Shown here: piece by piece, positions 55,909 through 64,000 of the stretch
Layout: each line of letters opens with the position of its first letter
Position numbering within the stretch: the first letter of the stretch is position 1
Assembly (NCBI RefSeq): GCF_020524355.2
Contig: NZ_CP129019.1
Coordinates: 1,550,001-1,614,000, forward strand
Origin: Mesobacillus subterraneus
GTDB lineage: Bacteria; Bacillota; Bacilli; Bacillales; Cytobacillaceae
Length of the DNA stretch: 64,000 nt
Direction of reading: 5' to 3'
Program-made: the position numbers and the translations under genes
Notes under the pieces: generated by a model
What the model was told of the DNA's origin: nothing
The model's input: the letters and a program-made list of their open reading frames with translations, nothing else
Database searches by the model: none

Positions 55909-57078
55909 ATGGACTTTACTGGAATGGGGTGTCGAATTATGAAAGCGGTTACTTATCAAGGTTCTAAAGACGTACAAGTGAAAAATGTAGAAGCACCAAA
56001 AATAGAACATGAACAAGATATGATCATTAAAATTACATCTACAGCAATTTGCGGATCTGACCTCCATCTTTACCAAGGCAATATGCCTCTTCGTCCAGGA
56101 TACATCATCGGGCATGAGCCAATGGGTATTGTAGAAGAAGTGGGCAAAGGCCCAGGAGTGAAGAATTTGAAAAAAGGAGATCGTGTTGTCATTCCTTTCA
56201 ACGTTTCATGTGGTGAGTGTTTTTACTGCCAGAACCAAATGGAAAGTCAATGTGATAACACTAATGAATACAAGGATACAGGAGGGTATTTTGGGTACAC
56301 CGAACAATATGGTAATCACCCCGGAGGACAGGCAGAATATTTAAAAGTGCCTTACGCTGATTTTACATCCTTTGTCGTGCCTGAGTCATGTGAGCTAGAG
56401 GATGAGTCGTTATTATTCCTATCGGACGTCATACCAACTGCATGGTGGAGCGTAGAACACGCCGGCGTAAAAAAAGGAGATACAGTAATTGTTCTTGGCA
56501 GTGGGCCAATTGGATTGATGACGCAAAAATTTGCCTGGATGAAAGGGGCAAAACGAGTCATTGCTGTTGATCACCTCGACTACAGATTGATGCATGCTAG
56601 AAAGACCAATAATGTAGAAATTTTTGATTTTACACAGGAAGATGATCCAGGGAAATTCCTGCAAGACTTGACTGACGGTGGTGCGGACGTAGTAATAGAT
56701 TGTGTAGGAATGGATGGTAAGAAGTCTGTTGTGGAAAAAGTGGAACAAAAATTGAAGCTTCAGGGTGGTACCCTTTCAGCACTGGAAATTGCCCATACTG
56801 CTATAAGGAAATTCGGGACCTTACAAATCACCGGGGTATATGGGTTAAGGTATAATATGTTCCCGCTTGGCCGATTCTTCGAACGCAATATCACAATGAA
56901 AATGGGACAGGCTCCAGTTATTCACTACATGCCTAAACTATTCGACATGGTCTCTAACGGTGAATTTGATCCAACTGACATCATCACACATAAAATCCCC
57001 CTTGAAGATGCAGCGAAAGGGTATGAGATGTTCAATGACCGAAAAGATGACTGTATCAAGGTAGTTTTAAAGCCTTAA
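55909..57078 (+). CDS. zinc-dependent alcohol/formaldehyde dehydrogenase
   Basis: A medium-chain dehydrogenase of 389 residues (379 if the second ATG at 55939 is used). It has the catalytic zinc motif CGSDLHLYQG and GHEPMGIVEEVG, the structural zinc loop CGECFYCQNQMESQC and the NAD-binding VLGSGPIGLM. It is close to glutathione-independent formaldehyde dehydrogenase-like and FdhA-type enzymes. GGAGGG favours ATG 55909; family alignment favours 55939 (MKAVTYQG). The physiological substrate is unknown. Confidence 0.9.
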   Translation: MDFTGMGCRIMKAVTYQGSKDVQVKNVEAPKIEHEQDMIIKITSTAICGSDLHLYQGNMPLRPGYIIGHEPMGIVEEVGKGPGVKNLKKGDRVVIPFNVSCGECFYCQNQMESQCDNTNEYKDTGGYFGYTEQYGNHPGGQAEYLKVPYADFTSFVVPESCELEDESLLFLSDVIPTAWWSVEHAGVKKGDTVIVLGSGPIGLMTQKFAWMKGAKRVIAVDHLDYRLMHARKTNNVEIFDFTQEDDPGKFLQDLTDGGADVVIDCVGMDGKKSVVEKVEQKLKLQGGTLSALEIAHTAIRKFGTLQITGVYGLRYNMFPLGRFFERNITMKMGQAPVIHYMPKLFDMVSNGEFDPTDIITHKIPLEDAAKGYEMFNDRKDDCIKVVLKP

Positions 57079-57142
57079 GATACTTGAGTATTGAATCTCC
57101 TAAATCAATAAGAATTGGCGACAGTTAATCCATGGAGCCATA

Positions 57143-57190
57143 AAGAAAGGACCTGGTTTAAGCAATAGCTTTTCCAGGGCCTTTTTTATT
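57143..57190 (+). terminator. terminator after the dehydrogenase gene
   Basis: AAAGGACCTGG pairs with CCAGGGCCTTT, followed by T residues. Confidence 0.85.
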
Positions 57191-57228
57191 ATAATAGGTA
57201 AAAACGAAAACAGATAGGAGTACTGATT

Positions 57229-57828
57229 TTGGGGAAGTTGTTTGCTTTTTTTTATGATACATTCATGGGACCTCTTGAAAAAAGGTGGATCGCACGGGTC
57301 AGGAAAAAGATAGTTTCTGGATTAGAGGGAAATGTACTTGAAATTGGTGCAGGTACGGGAGCGAATTTCCCTTATTATTCTAAAGAAAAAGTGGAAAGGT
57401 TTGTTTCACTGGAGCCAAATCCCTATATGCTTGATCAGGCAAAACGCAGAGCGAAAGAGTTCGAACTGCCAGTCGAGTTCCACCAGGGGATGGCAGAAGC
57501 ACTTCCTTTTCATGATGGTGAGTTTGATACAGTTGTAGCTACCCTTGTTCTTTGCTCCGTAAATGATCCGCAAAAAGTATTTCAGGAAATGAGAAGAGTG
57601 TGTAAACCAGGAGGGAAAATTGTTCTTTTTGAGCATGTCAGAACAGAATCGAAAACGCTTGCGGCTTTGCAGGATGTCCTGACTCCGGTCTGGAAACGGC
57701 TATGTGATGGCTGCCATTTGAATCGTGACACAGGTCACTATATGAAGGAATCCGGAATCAAAATGGTAAAAGAAAAGAAGCATTTTAATGGGATTTTTGT
57801 TGAATATGAGGGGCTTAATCCAAAATGA
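57229..57828 (+). CDS. class I SAM-dependent methyltransferase
   Basis: A 199-residue methyltransferase: motif I is VLEIGAGTGANFPYY, then FVSLEPNPYML, and motif IV is FDTVVATLVLCSV. The downstream GGKIVLFEHVR is typical of UbiE/phosphatidylethanolamine-methylating relatives. The substrate is unknown. The start is TTG 57229. It overlaps by a few bases an upstream extension of the ferritin-like frame and lies about 65 bases before that gene's real start. Confidence 0.87.
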   Translation: MGKLFAFFYDTFMGPLEKRWIARVRKKIVSGLEGNVLEIGAGTGANFPYYSKEKVERFVSLEPNPYMLDQAKRRAKEFELPVEFHQGMAEALPFHDGEFDTVVATLVLCSVNDPQKVFQEMRRVCKPGGKIVLFEHVRTESKTLAALQDVLTPVWKRLCDGCHLNRDTGHYMKESGIKMVKEKKHFNGIFVEYEGLNPK

Positions 57829-57893
57829 TTGTATGCAATCACGCCCTTCACTCTTCTCCATACACTGATACAAAGAATTTGGGGAGGATAGAC

Positions 57894-58322
57894 ATGTATC
57901 CATATTATGAACATTACAGACAGAATCAAAAGCTTGTTAATGATCTAATTAAAGCTATAAATGGTGAATACAGTGCCACACAATGCTATGCAAAGCTTGC
58001 AGGTATGGCACCGAATGCTGAACAGCGGGACCAAATCAATGAAATACTTAATGATGAAAAAAAACATCTACAGCAGTTTTCACAAATTTATACAACTTTA
58101 ACAGGAAAGCAGCCACGTCCAATGTTGATTGAAGAATGTGGTGAATCATATGTTGCAGCACTTGAAGCATCTTTCAAGGATGAACAAAGAACAACTGATT
58201 TTTATCATGAAATAGCTGATGAAGCTGCTGACCCGGTTATAAAAGAAGTTTTCAGGCGTGCTGCTTATGATGAACAGAACCATGCCGTCTGGTTTCTTTA
58301 TTATTTAGGAAAAGAAAAGTAG
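57894..58322 (+). CDS. ferritin-like/rubrerythrin-type protein
   Basis: A 142-residue four-helix protein with di-iron type ligands: INGEYSATQCYAKLA and NDEKKHLQQF in the first half, then FKDEQRTTDFYHEI and YDEQNHAVWFLYYLG in the second (two E-x6-Y/E-x2-H pairs). It may store iron or handle peroxide. GGGGAGG precedes ATG 57894; an upstream open frame from 57825 lacks a site. A terminator follows. Confidence 0.85.
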   Translation: MYPYYEHYRQNQKLVNDLIKAINGEYSATQCYAKLAGMAPNAEQRDQINEILNDEKKHLQQFSQIYTTLTGKQPRPMLIEECGESYVAALEASFKDEQRTTDFYHEIADEAADPVIKEVFRRAAYDEQNHAVWFLYYLGKEK

Positions 58323-58350
58323 GAGCTGGAGTAATCTAGCTCCTTTTTCC
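58321..58350 (+). terminator. terminator after the ferritin-like gene
   Basis: AGGAGCT pairs with AGCTCCT, followed by T residues. Confidence 0.8.
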
Positions 58351-58471
58351 TATTTTGATAGTTTTCACTATTTTTACATATTAAATATAAAATTAGTAGT
58401 GTTATTTATACTACAATGGGTATAGTGGAATTGAGTAGCACTTGAATAATCTACATAGGGAGGAAAACATT

Positions 58472-59404
58472 ATGAAAAATAGTCTTGCAATTATTATTGG
58501 TTTTTTAATCGTTGGTTCATTATTTGTCGGCTGGAAAATAAGCCAAGACCTGGGGCCAGCTGATACAGCAACTGCGCCTCTGCCGCAAACTGAGAGCGCC
58601 AGCAAAGAAATTGAGTTCAATCCGCCAAGCATGGAGGATGTACCTGATGGTCCACTTGGGGAAAGTATTAAATATGGCTATGAGCTGGTCATGGAAACAA
58701 ATAAAGTAGCTGATGAGTACGTTGGCAATAACCTTTCATGTGCAAGCTGTCACGCAAATGGAGGCACAGTGATGGAAGAAGCACCGATGGTAGGACTTTC
58801 TGCCGTCTATCCAGAATACAGGCCGCGTGAGGGCGAGGTTTACACTCTTGAAGATCGAATCAATGGGTGTATGATCCGAAGCATGAATGGAAAAATGTTT
58901 CCGACTGACAGTAAAGAAATGCGCGCGATGATTGCTTATCTGCAATACATGTCAGAAGGTGTACCGGCTGGAGCGGACCTTTCATGGAGAGCACCTAAAG
59001 AGCCTAAGCAATACCCGGTCCCTAACATTGAGGATGGAGAAAAGCTTTACGCACAATCATGTGCAAGCTGCCATGCTGCTGATGGATCCGGTACTGGAAC
59101 AAACACAGGGCCTGCTGTTTGGGGAGAAAATTCTTTCAACGACGGTGCAGGTATGTCAAGAATGACGAAGATGGCAGGATACGTTAAGAAGAACATGCCT
59201 AAAGGACAGGGTGGAACTTTATCTGACCAGCAAGCGATCGATTTGGCTGCATATATCCTTTCTCATGACCGACCAGAATTTCAAGGGCATGAAGGTGACT
59301 GGCCGAAAGGCGGGAGACCGGCAGACATCATGAACAAGGAAAAACGTGAACAAGTCAAAAACGGCACAATTGATTGGGAAGCAATTCTCTCGGTAAAAAA
59401 TTAG
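58472..59404 (+). CDS. membrane-anchored dihaem cytochrome c, TsdA/SoxA-like
   Basis: A 310-residue cytochrome with an N-terminal anchor (3-22) and two haem sites, Cys90-Ala-Ser-Cys93-His94 and Cys197-Ala-Ser-Cys200-His201. Between them RINGCMIRSMNG matches the TsdA segment whose Cys ligates the catalytic haem (Cys133 here). YAQSCASCHAADG and GPAVWGENSFNDGAGM also match TsdA, which joins two thiosulfates to tetrathionate. A role in thiosulfate or tetrathionate chemistry is likely. GGGAGG selects ATG 58472. Confidence 0.83.
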   Translation: MKNSLAIIIGFLIVGSLFVGWKISQDLGPADTATAPLPQTESASKEIEFNPPSMEDVPDGPLGESIKYGYELVMETNKVADEYVGNNLSCASCHANGGTVMEEAPMVGLSAVYPEYRPREGEVYTLEDRINGCMIRSMNGKMFPTDSKEMRAMIAYLQYMSEGVPAGADLSWRAPKEPKQYPVPNIEDGEKLYAQSCASCHAADGSGTGTNTGPAVWGENSFNDGAGMSRMTKMAGYVKKNMPKGQGGTLSDQQAIDLAAYILSHDRPEFQGHEGDWPKGGRPADIMNKEKREQVKNGTIDWEAILSVKN

Positions 59405-59408
59405 ACTA

Positions 59409-59448
59409 ATAGAAACCCAGCACCTGTACACAGGTGCTGGGTTTTCTT
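59409..59448. terminator. bidirectional terminator
   Basis: AACCCAGCACCTG pairs with CAGGTGCTGGGTT; it separates the convergent cytochrome and ykoC genes. Confidence 0.88.
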
Positions 59449-60226
59449 ATAATTCGCCATTATACAAACTCAAGTAACCAAGCTTATGTGAGGTTAAAGC
59501 ACTTACAAGAACGATGCAGATCAGCAAACCAAACAGCAGCCAATCCCTTTTAGAAACTGGGATTACTCGATAGAATTCTCGTTCTTTATCTCCAGTGAAA
59601 CCTTTTGACTCCATTGCAATAGCTGTTCTTTCTGCTTTTCTGATTCCGCTCGCGAGTAAAGGAATGCCATACTTCTTTATTTGCTTTATTTTATCCGATA
59701 AAGTTTCTGTTCTTCCTGCACCTCTAATTCGATGGGCACTTCTAATTATCTCAAATTCATTTTTTATCATAGGGAGGAATTGATATCCCGCCATGATGGA
59801 ATAGGCAATTTTCGGAGATAACTTGCATTGCTGCATTAAGCTAAGCAAAAAGTTAAATGGATTGGTCGTAAGGGCAAATAGAAGTGAAAGGGAAGCAAAA
59901 CTTAGCACTCTTAATCCAAGTGATATGCTCCTTTGTACCCCTTCAGCAGTGATGGTGATGAACCACCATTCCCAGATAATGCTGTCTCCCCAATCTACTC
60001 TCGGGAACAAAAGTGATGACCAGACATAGACAATCGCCATGAAGAGGAAAGGAGAAAATAACAGGATCCACTTCTTAAAATGTATCTTCCCAAAAATAAA
60101 TGTGATTGCTATAGTCAAAATGAGACTAAGCAAAGGTGTGACTGGATCGAAAAATATCGATAGCAGCAAGATGCTGACAAGAATGCTAAGGGCTTTAATG
60201 CTCGGGTTCATTTCATTTAACAGCAT
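59447..60226 (-). CDS. ykoC: ECF transporter T component YkoC
   Basis: The energy-coupling transmembrane subunit of an ECF ABC importer, about 259 residues with five or six helices and the coupling motifs AHRIRGAGR and SGIRKAERTAIAMESKGF (Ala-Arg-Gly type) on the cytoplasmic side. It joins the ATPase YkoD to the substrate-binding YkoE. The start is taken at ATG 60226, preceded by GGAGGG; it overlaps the 3' end of ykoD. Confidence 0.9.
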   Translation of the reverse strand: MLLNEMNPSIKALSILVSILLLSIFFDPVTPLLSLILTIAITFIFGKIHFKKWILLFSPFLFMAIVYVWSSLLFPRVDWGDSIIWEWWFITITAEGVQRSISLGLRVLSFASLSLLFALTTNPFNFLLSLMQQCKLSPKIAYSIMAGYQFLPMIKNEFEIIRSAHRIRGAGRTETLSDKIKQIKKYGIPLLASGIRKAERTAIAMESKGFTGDKEREFYRVIPVSKRDWLLFGLLICIVLVSALTSHKLGYLSLYNGEL

Positions 60227-61889
60227 ATCTTCCCTCCACATGCATTGCCATTTCCCTGAGGAACGGGACTCTTAAATTCGCTCTCGCCAAAATTCCTGGT
60301 TGATCCCAAAGGTTGCCTGGAGACTCGTAAAATAACATATTTCCTTTTTCGAGTACTAAAACTTTATCTGCGTAACGATCAATTATATCCATATCATGGG
60401 TAATCATGATGATGCTGCCTGTCTCTGGTACAGCCTTGACAGCAAAGTCAATGATTTCCTTTGAAGTAACCGCATCCTGACCAAAGGTTGGTTCGTCCAT
60501 GATCAAAACCTCCTGTCCATTCACCAGCATGACCGCCACACTCAGTCTTCTTTTTTGACCCTGGCTTAAAGAGAAGGGATGATTATATAACTGATCGGCC
60601 ATACGAAGTTTTTTTAGAATCTCTGTATTTTTATATTTTTGTGGACCTTGCTCTTTCGCTTGAAGGCTGTAATTAATTTCTTCGATCACAGAATCAGTAA
60701 TAAATTGATGCTCTGGATTCTGGAATACATATCCGAGCCTTCTCCATTTTTTTTCATCATGCCACTCTCCTAATGAGAGACCATACAGCCTTATTTCACC
60801 TCTTGATGGAATTAAACCGGCCAAACATTTGGAGAAAGTCGTCTTCCCTGATCCGTTAGCCCCGGCTATTGCAATGAATTCACCCGCATGAATTGATAAA
60901 GAGATTTCTTGGATGATTTCATGATTGTCTCTTGAATAGCTGACACCCTTCGCACTGATAATGGAAGGAGAGGGGGTGTGCATTTGCTTACGGCTGTCAG
61001 TTGATAAAAATTCAATTGTTTGCCCTATATCCTCACTATGTTCAATGATTTCACTTATTGTCATTGGCAGTGAAGAACTCTTTAACAAACCAGCATCCTG
61101 TAGTCTCAATCCAACATGAATGGTGCGGGGGAGCCATATGCCTTCACTTGCGAGTTCTCTTGCATATTCTGCAAAGCAAATGTTTGGCGGACCGTTTAAA
61201 AACAGCTCACCCTTGGAATTGAAAATGATGCAGCGATCCACAAAATCGAGCCAATTGTCCAAATTGTGCTCAATAACGAGGATACTGAAGGAATGAGATT
61301 TTTTTAATTTTTTTAAAGTCTGTACTAGTTCGAACCCAGAAGCAGGGTCTAGATTAGCGGTTGGTTCATCAAGGATCAATAATTCCGGTTCCATTGCCAG
61401 TGCACAGGCAATCGCAAGCTTTTGCTTTTGACCGCCTGAGAGGGTGTGAATCAGTCTGTGTTTGAATGGCAACAAGTCTACTAAATCAAGTACATAATGT
61501 ATTCTTTCTTCCATTTCTAATCTGGGGAAACGTATATTTTCTAATACAAAAGCCACTTCTTCCTCGGCAGTCAGCATGCAAAATTGGGAATCAGGATCCT
61601 GCATGACAAATCCAATTTTTCGGTTTGCTTCTCCTGGCTCAAAGGAGGATAACGCTCGCCCTTTATAATTAATATAGCCATTCATGATTCCATCAACAGA
61701 AGACGGATACAGATTATTCAGACAGTATGCGAGGGTACTCTTTCCTGAACCGCTTGGGCCCAAAACAAGTATATTCTCATTTTCATTAATTTCGAAGGTA
61801 ATGTTTTTTAAGACAGGATCCTGGCCAGCCTCAAACCTGAAAGATAAGTTTGACACCTCCAAAAATGGACGACTAGGCTGAGATATCAT
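60213..61889 (-). CDS. ykoD: ECF transporter ATPase YkoD (two ABC domains)
   Basis: A fused pair of ATPase domains (558 residues) that powers the importer. Domain 1 has GPSGSGKST, LSGGQKQ and LILDEPTANLD; domain 2 has GANGSGKTT, LSQGQKRR and LIMDEPTFGQD. An in-frame start 33 bases upstream is less likely than ATG 61889, from which the family start MISQPSRPFLEVSNLSF reads. It overlaps both ykoE and ykoC, as expected for a tight operon. Confidence 0.92.
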   Translation of the reverse strand: MISQPSRPFLEVSNLSFRFEAGQDPVLKNITFEINENENILVLGPSGSGKSTLAYCLNNLYPSSVDGIMNGYINYKGRALSSFEPGEANRKIGFVMQDPDSQFCMLTAEEEVAFVLENIRFPRLEMEERIHYVLDLVDLLPFKHRLIHTLSGGQKQKLAIACALAMEPELLILDEPTANLDPASGFELVQTLKKLKKSHSFSILVIEHNLDNWLDFVDRCIIFNSKGELFLNGPPNICFAEYARELASEGIWLPRTIHVGLRLQDAGLLKSSSLPMTISEIIEHSEDIGQTIEFLSTDSRKQMHTPSPSIISAKGVSYSRDNHEIIQEISLSIHAGEFIAIAGANGSGKTTFSKCLAGLIPSRGEIRLYGLSLGEWHDEKKWRRLGYVFQNPEHQFITDSVIEEINYSLQAKEQGPQKYKNTEILKKLRMADQLYNHPFSLSQGQKRRLSVAVMLVNGQEVLIMDEPTFGQDAVTSKEIIDFAVKAVPETGSIIMITHDMDIIDRYADKVLVLEKGNMLFYESPGNLWDQPGILARANLRVPFLREMAMHVEGRYAVK

Positions 61890-62472
61890 CGTTATGCTTT
61901 GCCTTTCTGGCTTCCTTGCCAAGCGGGAAGCTATTTAACGCTCCAGTCTTTGCGAGGCTGTCACTTATGTATTTACCAAGTAGGCCGGCTAATATTGCTC
62001 CGCTTGCAAGCCTGACGAAAAACATCGCTGTTACATAACCAGGTGACAGTGCAGCAAATCCTCCTAAAAAATAGCCCCATAAAAAGCTGGTGATTGAGGA
62101 ACCCATTCCTGCAGCCACCAGCACCCATGCTGAATAGTTCTTCCATTTGGTTGCTGCAAAAGCTGCTTCTGCACCAAGTCCCTGAATAATGCCAACAAGG
62201 ATCAGGCGTGGACCAATAGCATTGCCAAGCATGACCTCTATAGTTGCAGCTATCGTTTCTGATAATACAGCTGCTCCAGGCTTCCTGATGATATATGCAG
62301 CTATTATGGAAACGATGAACCAGATTCCGAATATCAAATCATAGCCAATAAGGCCAAACATACCTACAAGTACATTGCCGATTTGTAAGAATAGGAGGTA
62401 GATGACCCCAAAAACGACTGCCAGGACAGAGAGGACAACAACCTCACGAAGTTTCCAGTTGGCGAGCATCAT
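61873..62472 (-). CDS. ykoE: ECF transporter S component YkoE
   Basis: The membrane-embedded substrate-binding subunit, 199 residues with six helices (VVLSVLAVVFGVIYLLFL, EVMLGNAIGPRLILVGIIQGLGAEAAFA). YkoE-type S components take thiamine precursors such as hydroxymethylpyrimidine or thiamine. It overlaps ykoF and ykoD by a few bases, so all four genes form one operon. Confidence 0.9.
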   Translation of the reverse strand: MMLANWKLREVVVLSVLAVVFGVIYLLFLQIGNVLVGMFGLIGYDLIFGIWFIVSIIAAYIIRKPGAAVLSETIAATIEVMLGNAIGPRLILVGIIQGLGAEAAFAATKWKNYSAWVLVAAGMGSSITSFLWGYFLGGFAALSPGYVTAMFFVRLASGAILAGLLGKYISDSLAKTGALNSFPLGKEARKAKHNDDISA

Positions 62473-63095
62473 TGACCCTCCTTGCGAGAAGGGCTATTGG
62501 CTGACATAGTCACCGTCATGACAATATGTGAAGAATCACTGTTCCGGGCACCTTCAAACGCACTTTCCAAAGCTGCAAACACCTTATTGCCATCACCATC
62601 TAATCTTGAAGAATAATGAACGCCTCCGCTAAAGACACCTTGCTGGTCAACAGTCTTAATTTGATCCATAATGACATCCATATATCCAGGAATACCTAAT
62701 GGATAGAGAGCGAACTGGGTTGCGACCTCCAGGCTGATTTTCTGTGAAAGCTCTTTATTCATAAGAATTAAATCTTCTGCCATGAATGCATCCCCAGCAC
62801 TGTCACCAGGACATCCATTTGAAAATGTCGCATTCAGGACCACATGGTCTCCCGCAATTGATGCATTCAGAAATATAGCCTTAACAACGTCAAAAACATG
62901 TTCTGAATGACCACGCACACATGTGCTGATATCATCTGACTTCATCCATACCTTTGTTGTGTCAACTTTCTTCAGTGAAGAGAGGATAATATCCACGAAC
63001 CTGTCTGTCATTGGGTAAATTGAAAAACTCGCCCCTGTAATCTCGCTAGTACCGCAAAGAATCTCTTTCAATTCAAAACAGCTCCTTTTGTTCAT
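62469..63095 (-). CDS. ykoF: thiamine/HMP-binding protein YkoF
   Basis: A 208-residue YkoF homologue with two ferredoxin-like repeats (about 15-100: ITGASFSIYPMTDRFVDIIL, and 110-200: LEVATQFALYPLGIPGYMDVI). YkoF binds thiamine or HMP in the cytoplasm and is the first gene of ykoFEDC. It lies directly behind the TPP riboswitch and its terminator. GGAGC precedes the ATG. Confidence 0.92.
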   Translation of the reverse strand: MNKRSCFELKEILCGTSEITGASFSIYPMTDRFVDIILSSLKKVDTTKVWMKSDDISTCVRGHSEHVFDVVKAIFLNASIAGDHVVLNATFSNGCPGDSAGDAFMAEDLILMNKELSQKISLEVATQFALYPLGIPGYMDVIMDQIKTVDQQGVFSGGVHYSSRLDGDGNKVFAALESAFEGARNSDSSHIVMTVTMSANSPSRKEGQ

Positions 63096-63106
63096 TTATT
63101 GGAAAA

Positions 63107-63140
63107 TAAAAAACTGCATCCAGCGTGGTGGATGCAGTTG
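63107..63140 (-). terminator. riboswitch-controlled terminator of ykoFEDC
   Basis: AACTGCATCC pairs with GGATGCAGTT, followed by six T on the minus strand, between the TPP aptamer and ykoF. Confidence 0.88.
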
Positions 63141-63184
63141 AATTCTATCGTTAGAATAAAAAAGAAATATAACGAAGAGCTTCT

Positions 63185-63272
63185 CCTGCACTTCCCCACG
63201 CTGGTATTATCCAGATCGGGTCATAAGGGTCAGAACAAAGTTCTTCTCAGCCATAAGCTCCCCTAGTGCAAA
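63185..63272 (-). promoter_or_regulatory. TPP riboswitch (THI element)
   Basis: On the minus strand the aptamer shows GGGGAGC, CTGAGA, ACCCTTATGACCCGATCTGG and ATAATACCAGCGTGGGGAAG, all fixed parts of the THI element. It would stop transcription of ykoFEDC when thiamine pyrophosphate is plentiful. Confidence 0.95.
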
Positions 63273-63351
63273 AAATTATGCAGTTGTTGTTTCCAAAATC
63301 ATCTTAGTTGAAATAGTTTGAATTGTAAATGCCTAATTTAAAAAATGTGAA

Positions 63352-63600
63352 TCATTCCGAATCGCGCTGGAAAAATTTACTCCCATTGTAGCTTTCCAGG
63401 GTGCCCAGCTCATTATTTAACAGCCACTCCATTTCCTCCAACGCGGTTTTCGAGACAACAGGATCGCCCAATGACCAATTCACAGTATACACGAAGTAAT
63501 AATCTTTAATTTGGCGGAATAAGGCGATTGAGTTTGGAAATACGTCAAATTGAGCTTTGATATTATATCTCTTTGTGTATGACCATTTTATAAGCTTCAT
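63352..63600 (-). CDS. small hypothetical protein
   Basis: An 82-residue protein, MKLIKWSYTKRYNIKAQFDV at its start and EEMEWLLNNELGTLESYNGS later. A weak GAGAGTTTCT site lies upstream. No family is recognised. It lies upstream of the riboswitch on the same strand and is probably a separate unit. Confidence 0.55.
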   Translation of the reverse strand: MKLIKWSYTKRYNIKAQFDVFPNSIALFRQIKDYYFVYTVNWSLGDPVVSKTALEEMEWLLNNELGTLESYNGSKFFQRDSE

Positions 63601-63844
63601 AGAAACTCTCCATATTGTTAAAGTATACTTTTAGAGGGTGATAGGGCACAGATATAAATTACCCTTAAGTATGAGAAAAAAACGGATATCAAACCAACAT
63701 AGTGTTGAAAGATGCCGGAATATGTTAAAATAGAGAACGTTGCAGTGGTGTTAGCGACGCATATCTACATAATATCAAACTGCTAGCAATATGATAGATT
63801 TTTATTTTTATATAGTAGCAGAAGTATTTGGAGGAAGCTGAATC

Positions 63845-64000
63845 ATGAATGAAACCCAAAGAATTCAATTGAACGTTAGAGTCTCCAAGGATACATCTGA
63901 CAAGCTTGACGAGATTGTAGAATACTATCAGGAAAATACCAAGGTCGGCAGAATATACAAAGGCGATGTATTAACTGATATTATTGAAAAATCATATGAG
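63845..64000 (+). CDS. ribbon-helix-helix-like protein, cut by the window end
   Basis: The first 52 codons of a gene starting MNETQRIQLNVRVSKDTSDK with GGAGGAAG upstream. The strand QLNVRVSKDT followed by a helix SDKLDEIVEYY resembles ribbon-helix-helix DNA-binding or dimerisation domains. The rest lies outside the window, so family and length cannot be judged. Confidence 0.6.
   Translation, partial: MNETQRIQLNVRVSKDTSDKLDEIVEYYQENTKVGRIYKGDVLTDIIEKSYE

Overview
The window comes from a low-GC, endospore-forming Firmicute of the family Bacillaceae. Evidence is the set of spore-linked genes (an Sda-like checkpoint protein, CsgA, a SplA-domain protein, a YuzL-like protein, YteA, a spore-type sensor kinase), the Bacillus-type Fnr with a C-terminal iron-sulfur motif, YkoFEDC behind a TPP riboswitch, NrnB, the MifM/YidC2 pair and strong AGGAGG ribosome sites. 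The selenium traits (a tRNA selenouridine synthase and a UGA-containing formate dehydrogenase) fit a facultatively anaerobic relative of Mesobacillus; that placement is inference. No rRNA, tRNA, CRISPR array, prophage or insertion sequence was seen.

Layout. 0-6 kb: mnmH (selenouridine), a small zinc-ribbon-like protein, and odhAB of the TCA cycle. 6-7.1 kb: a striking array of about 20 tandem 52-bp units. 7-13 kb: a NERD protein, sda-like gene, a CstR-type operator with a rhodanese/persulfide dioxygenase, a UGA-interrupted mini-gene, a short FAD protein and an acyl-CoA ligase. 13-17 kb: acetyltransferases, SRAP peptidase, fluoride channels. 17-20 kb: an ABC-F resistance-type gene behind a long attenuator leader, then yidC2 behind its arrest-peptide sensor mifM. 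21-25 kb: CcdA-like protein and pflBA with a Rex-like operator. 25-32 kb: cupredoxin, nrnB, dac, alkaline phosphatase, modAB. 33-38 kb: ykpA, SCO protein, cidAB, fnr. 38-41 kb: a short mutS2 bracketed by intergenic repeats. 41-46 kb: formate channel, MFS transporter, several tiny proteins and a probable 650-nt structured RNA. 46-51 kb: sensor kinase and the selenocysteine formate dehydrogenase with its SECIS hairpin. 51-59 kb: cell-wall hydrolase, YteA, BrkB-like protein, CsgA, dehydrogenase, ferritin-like protein and a TsdA-like cytochrome c. 59-64 kb: ykoFEDC thiamine/HMP uptake and a truncated last gene.

How it works together. Pyruvate formate-lyase and its activase, a FocA-type formate channel, the formate dehydrogenase, molybdate uptake (modAB) and Fnr make a coherent anaerobic formate module, with Rex/FNR- and cre-like sites upstream of pflB and focA. 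Selenium enters twice (tRNA and protein) and perhaps a third time in the mini-gene at 9.94-10.11 kb.

Sequence quality. mutS2, the ABC-F gene, yidC2, pflA and pflB (twice) are each broken by one extra base in a homopolymer run, and the CrcB fusion is best explained in the same way. This is a pattern of +1 sequencing errors rather than six decayed genes. The UGA codons in fdhF and the mini-gene cannot be explained that way; the UGA in odhA is a separate substitution-type oddity.
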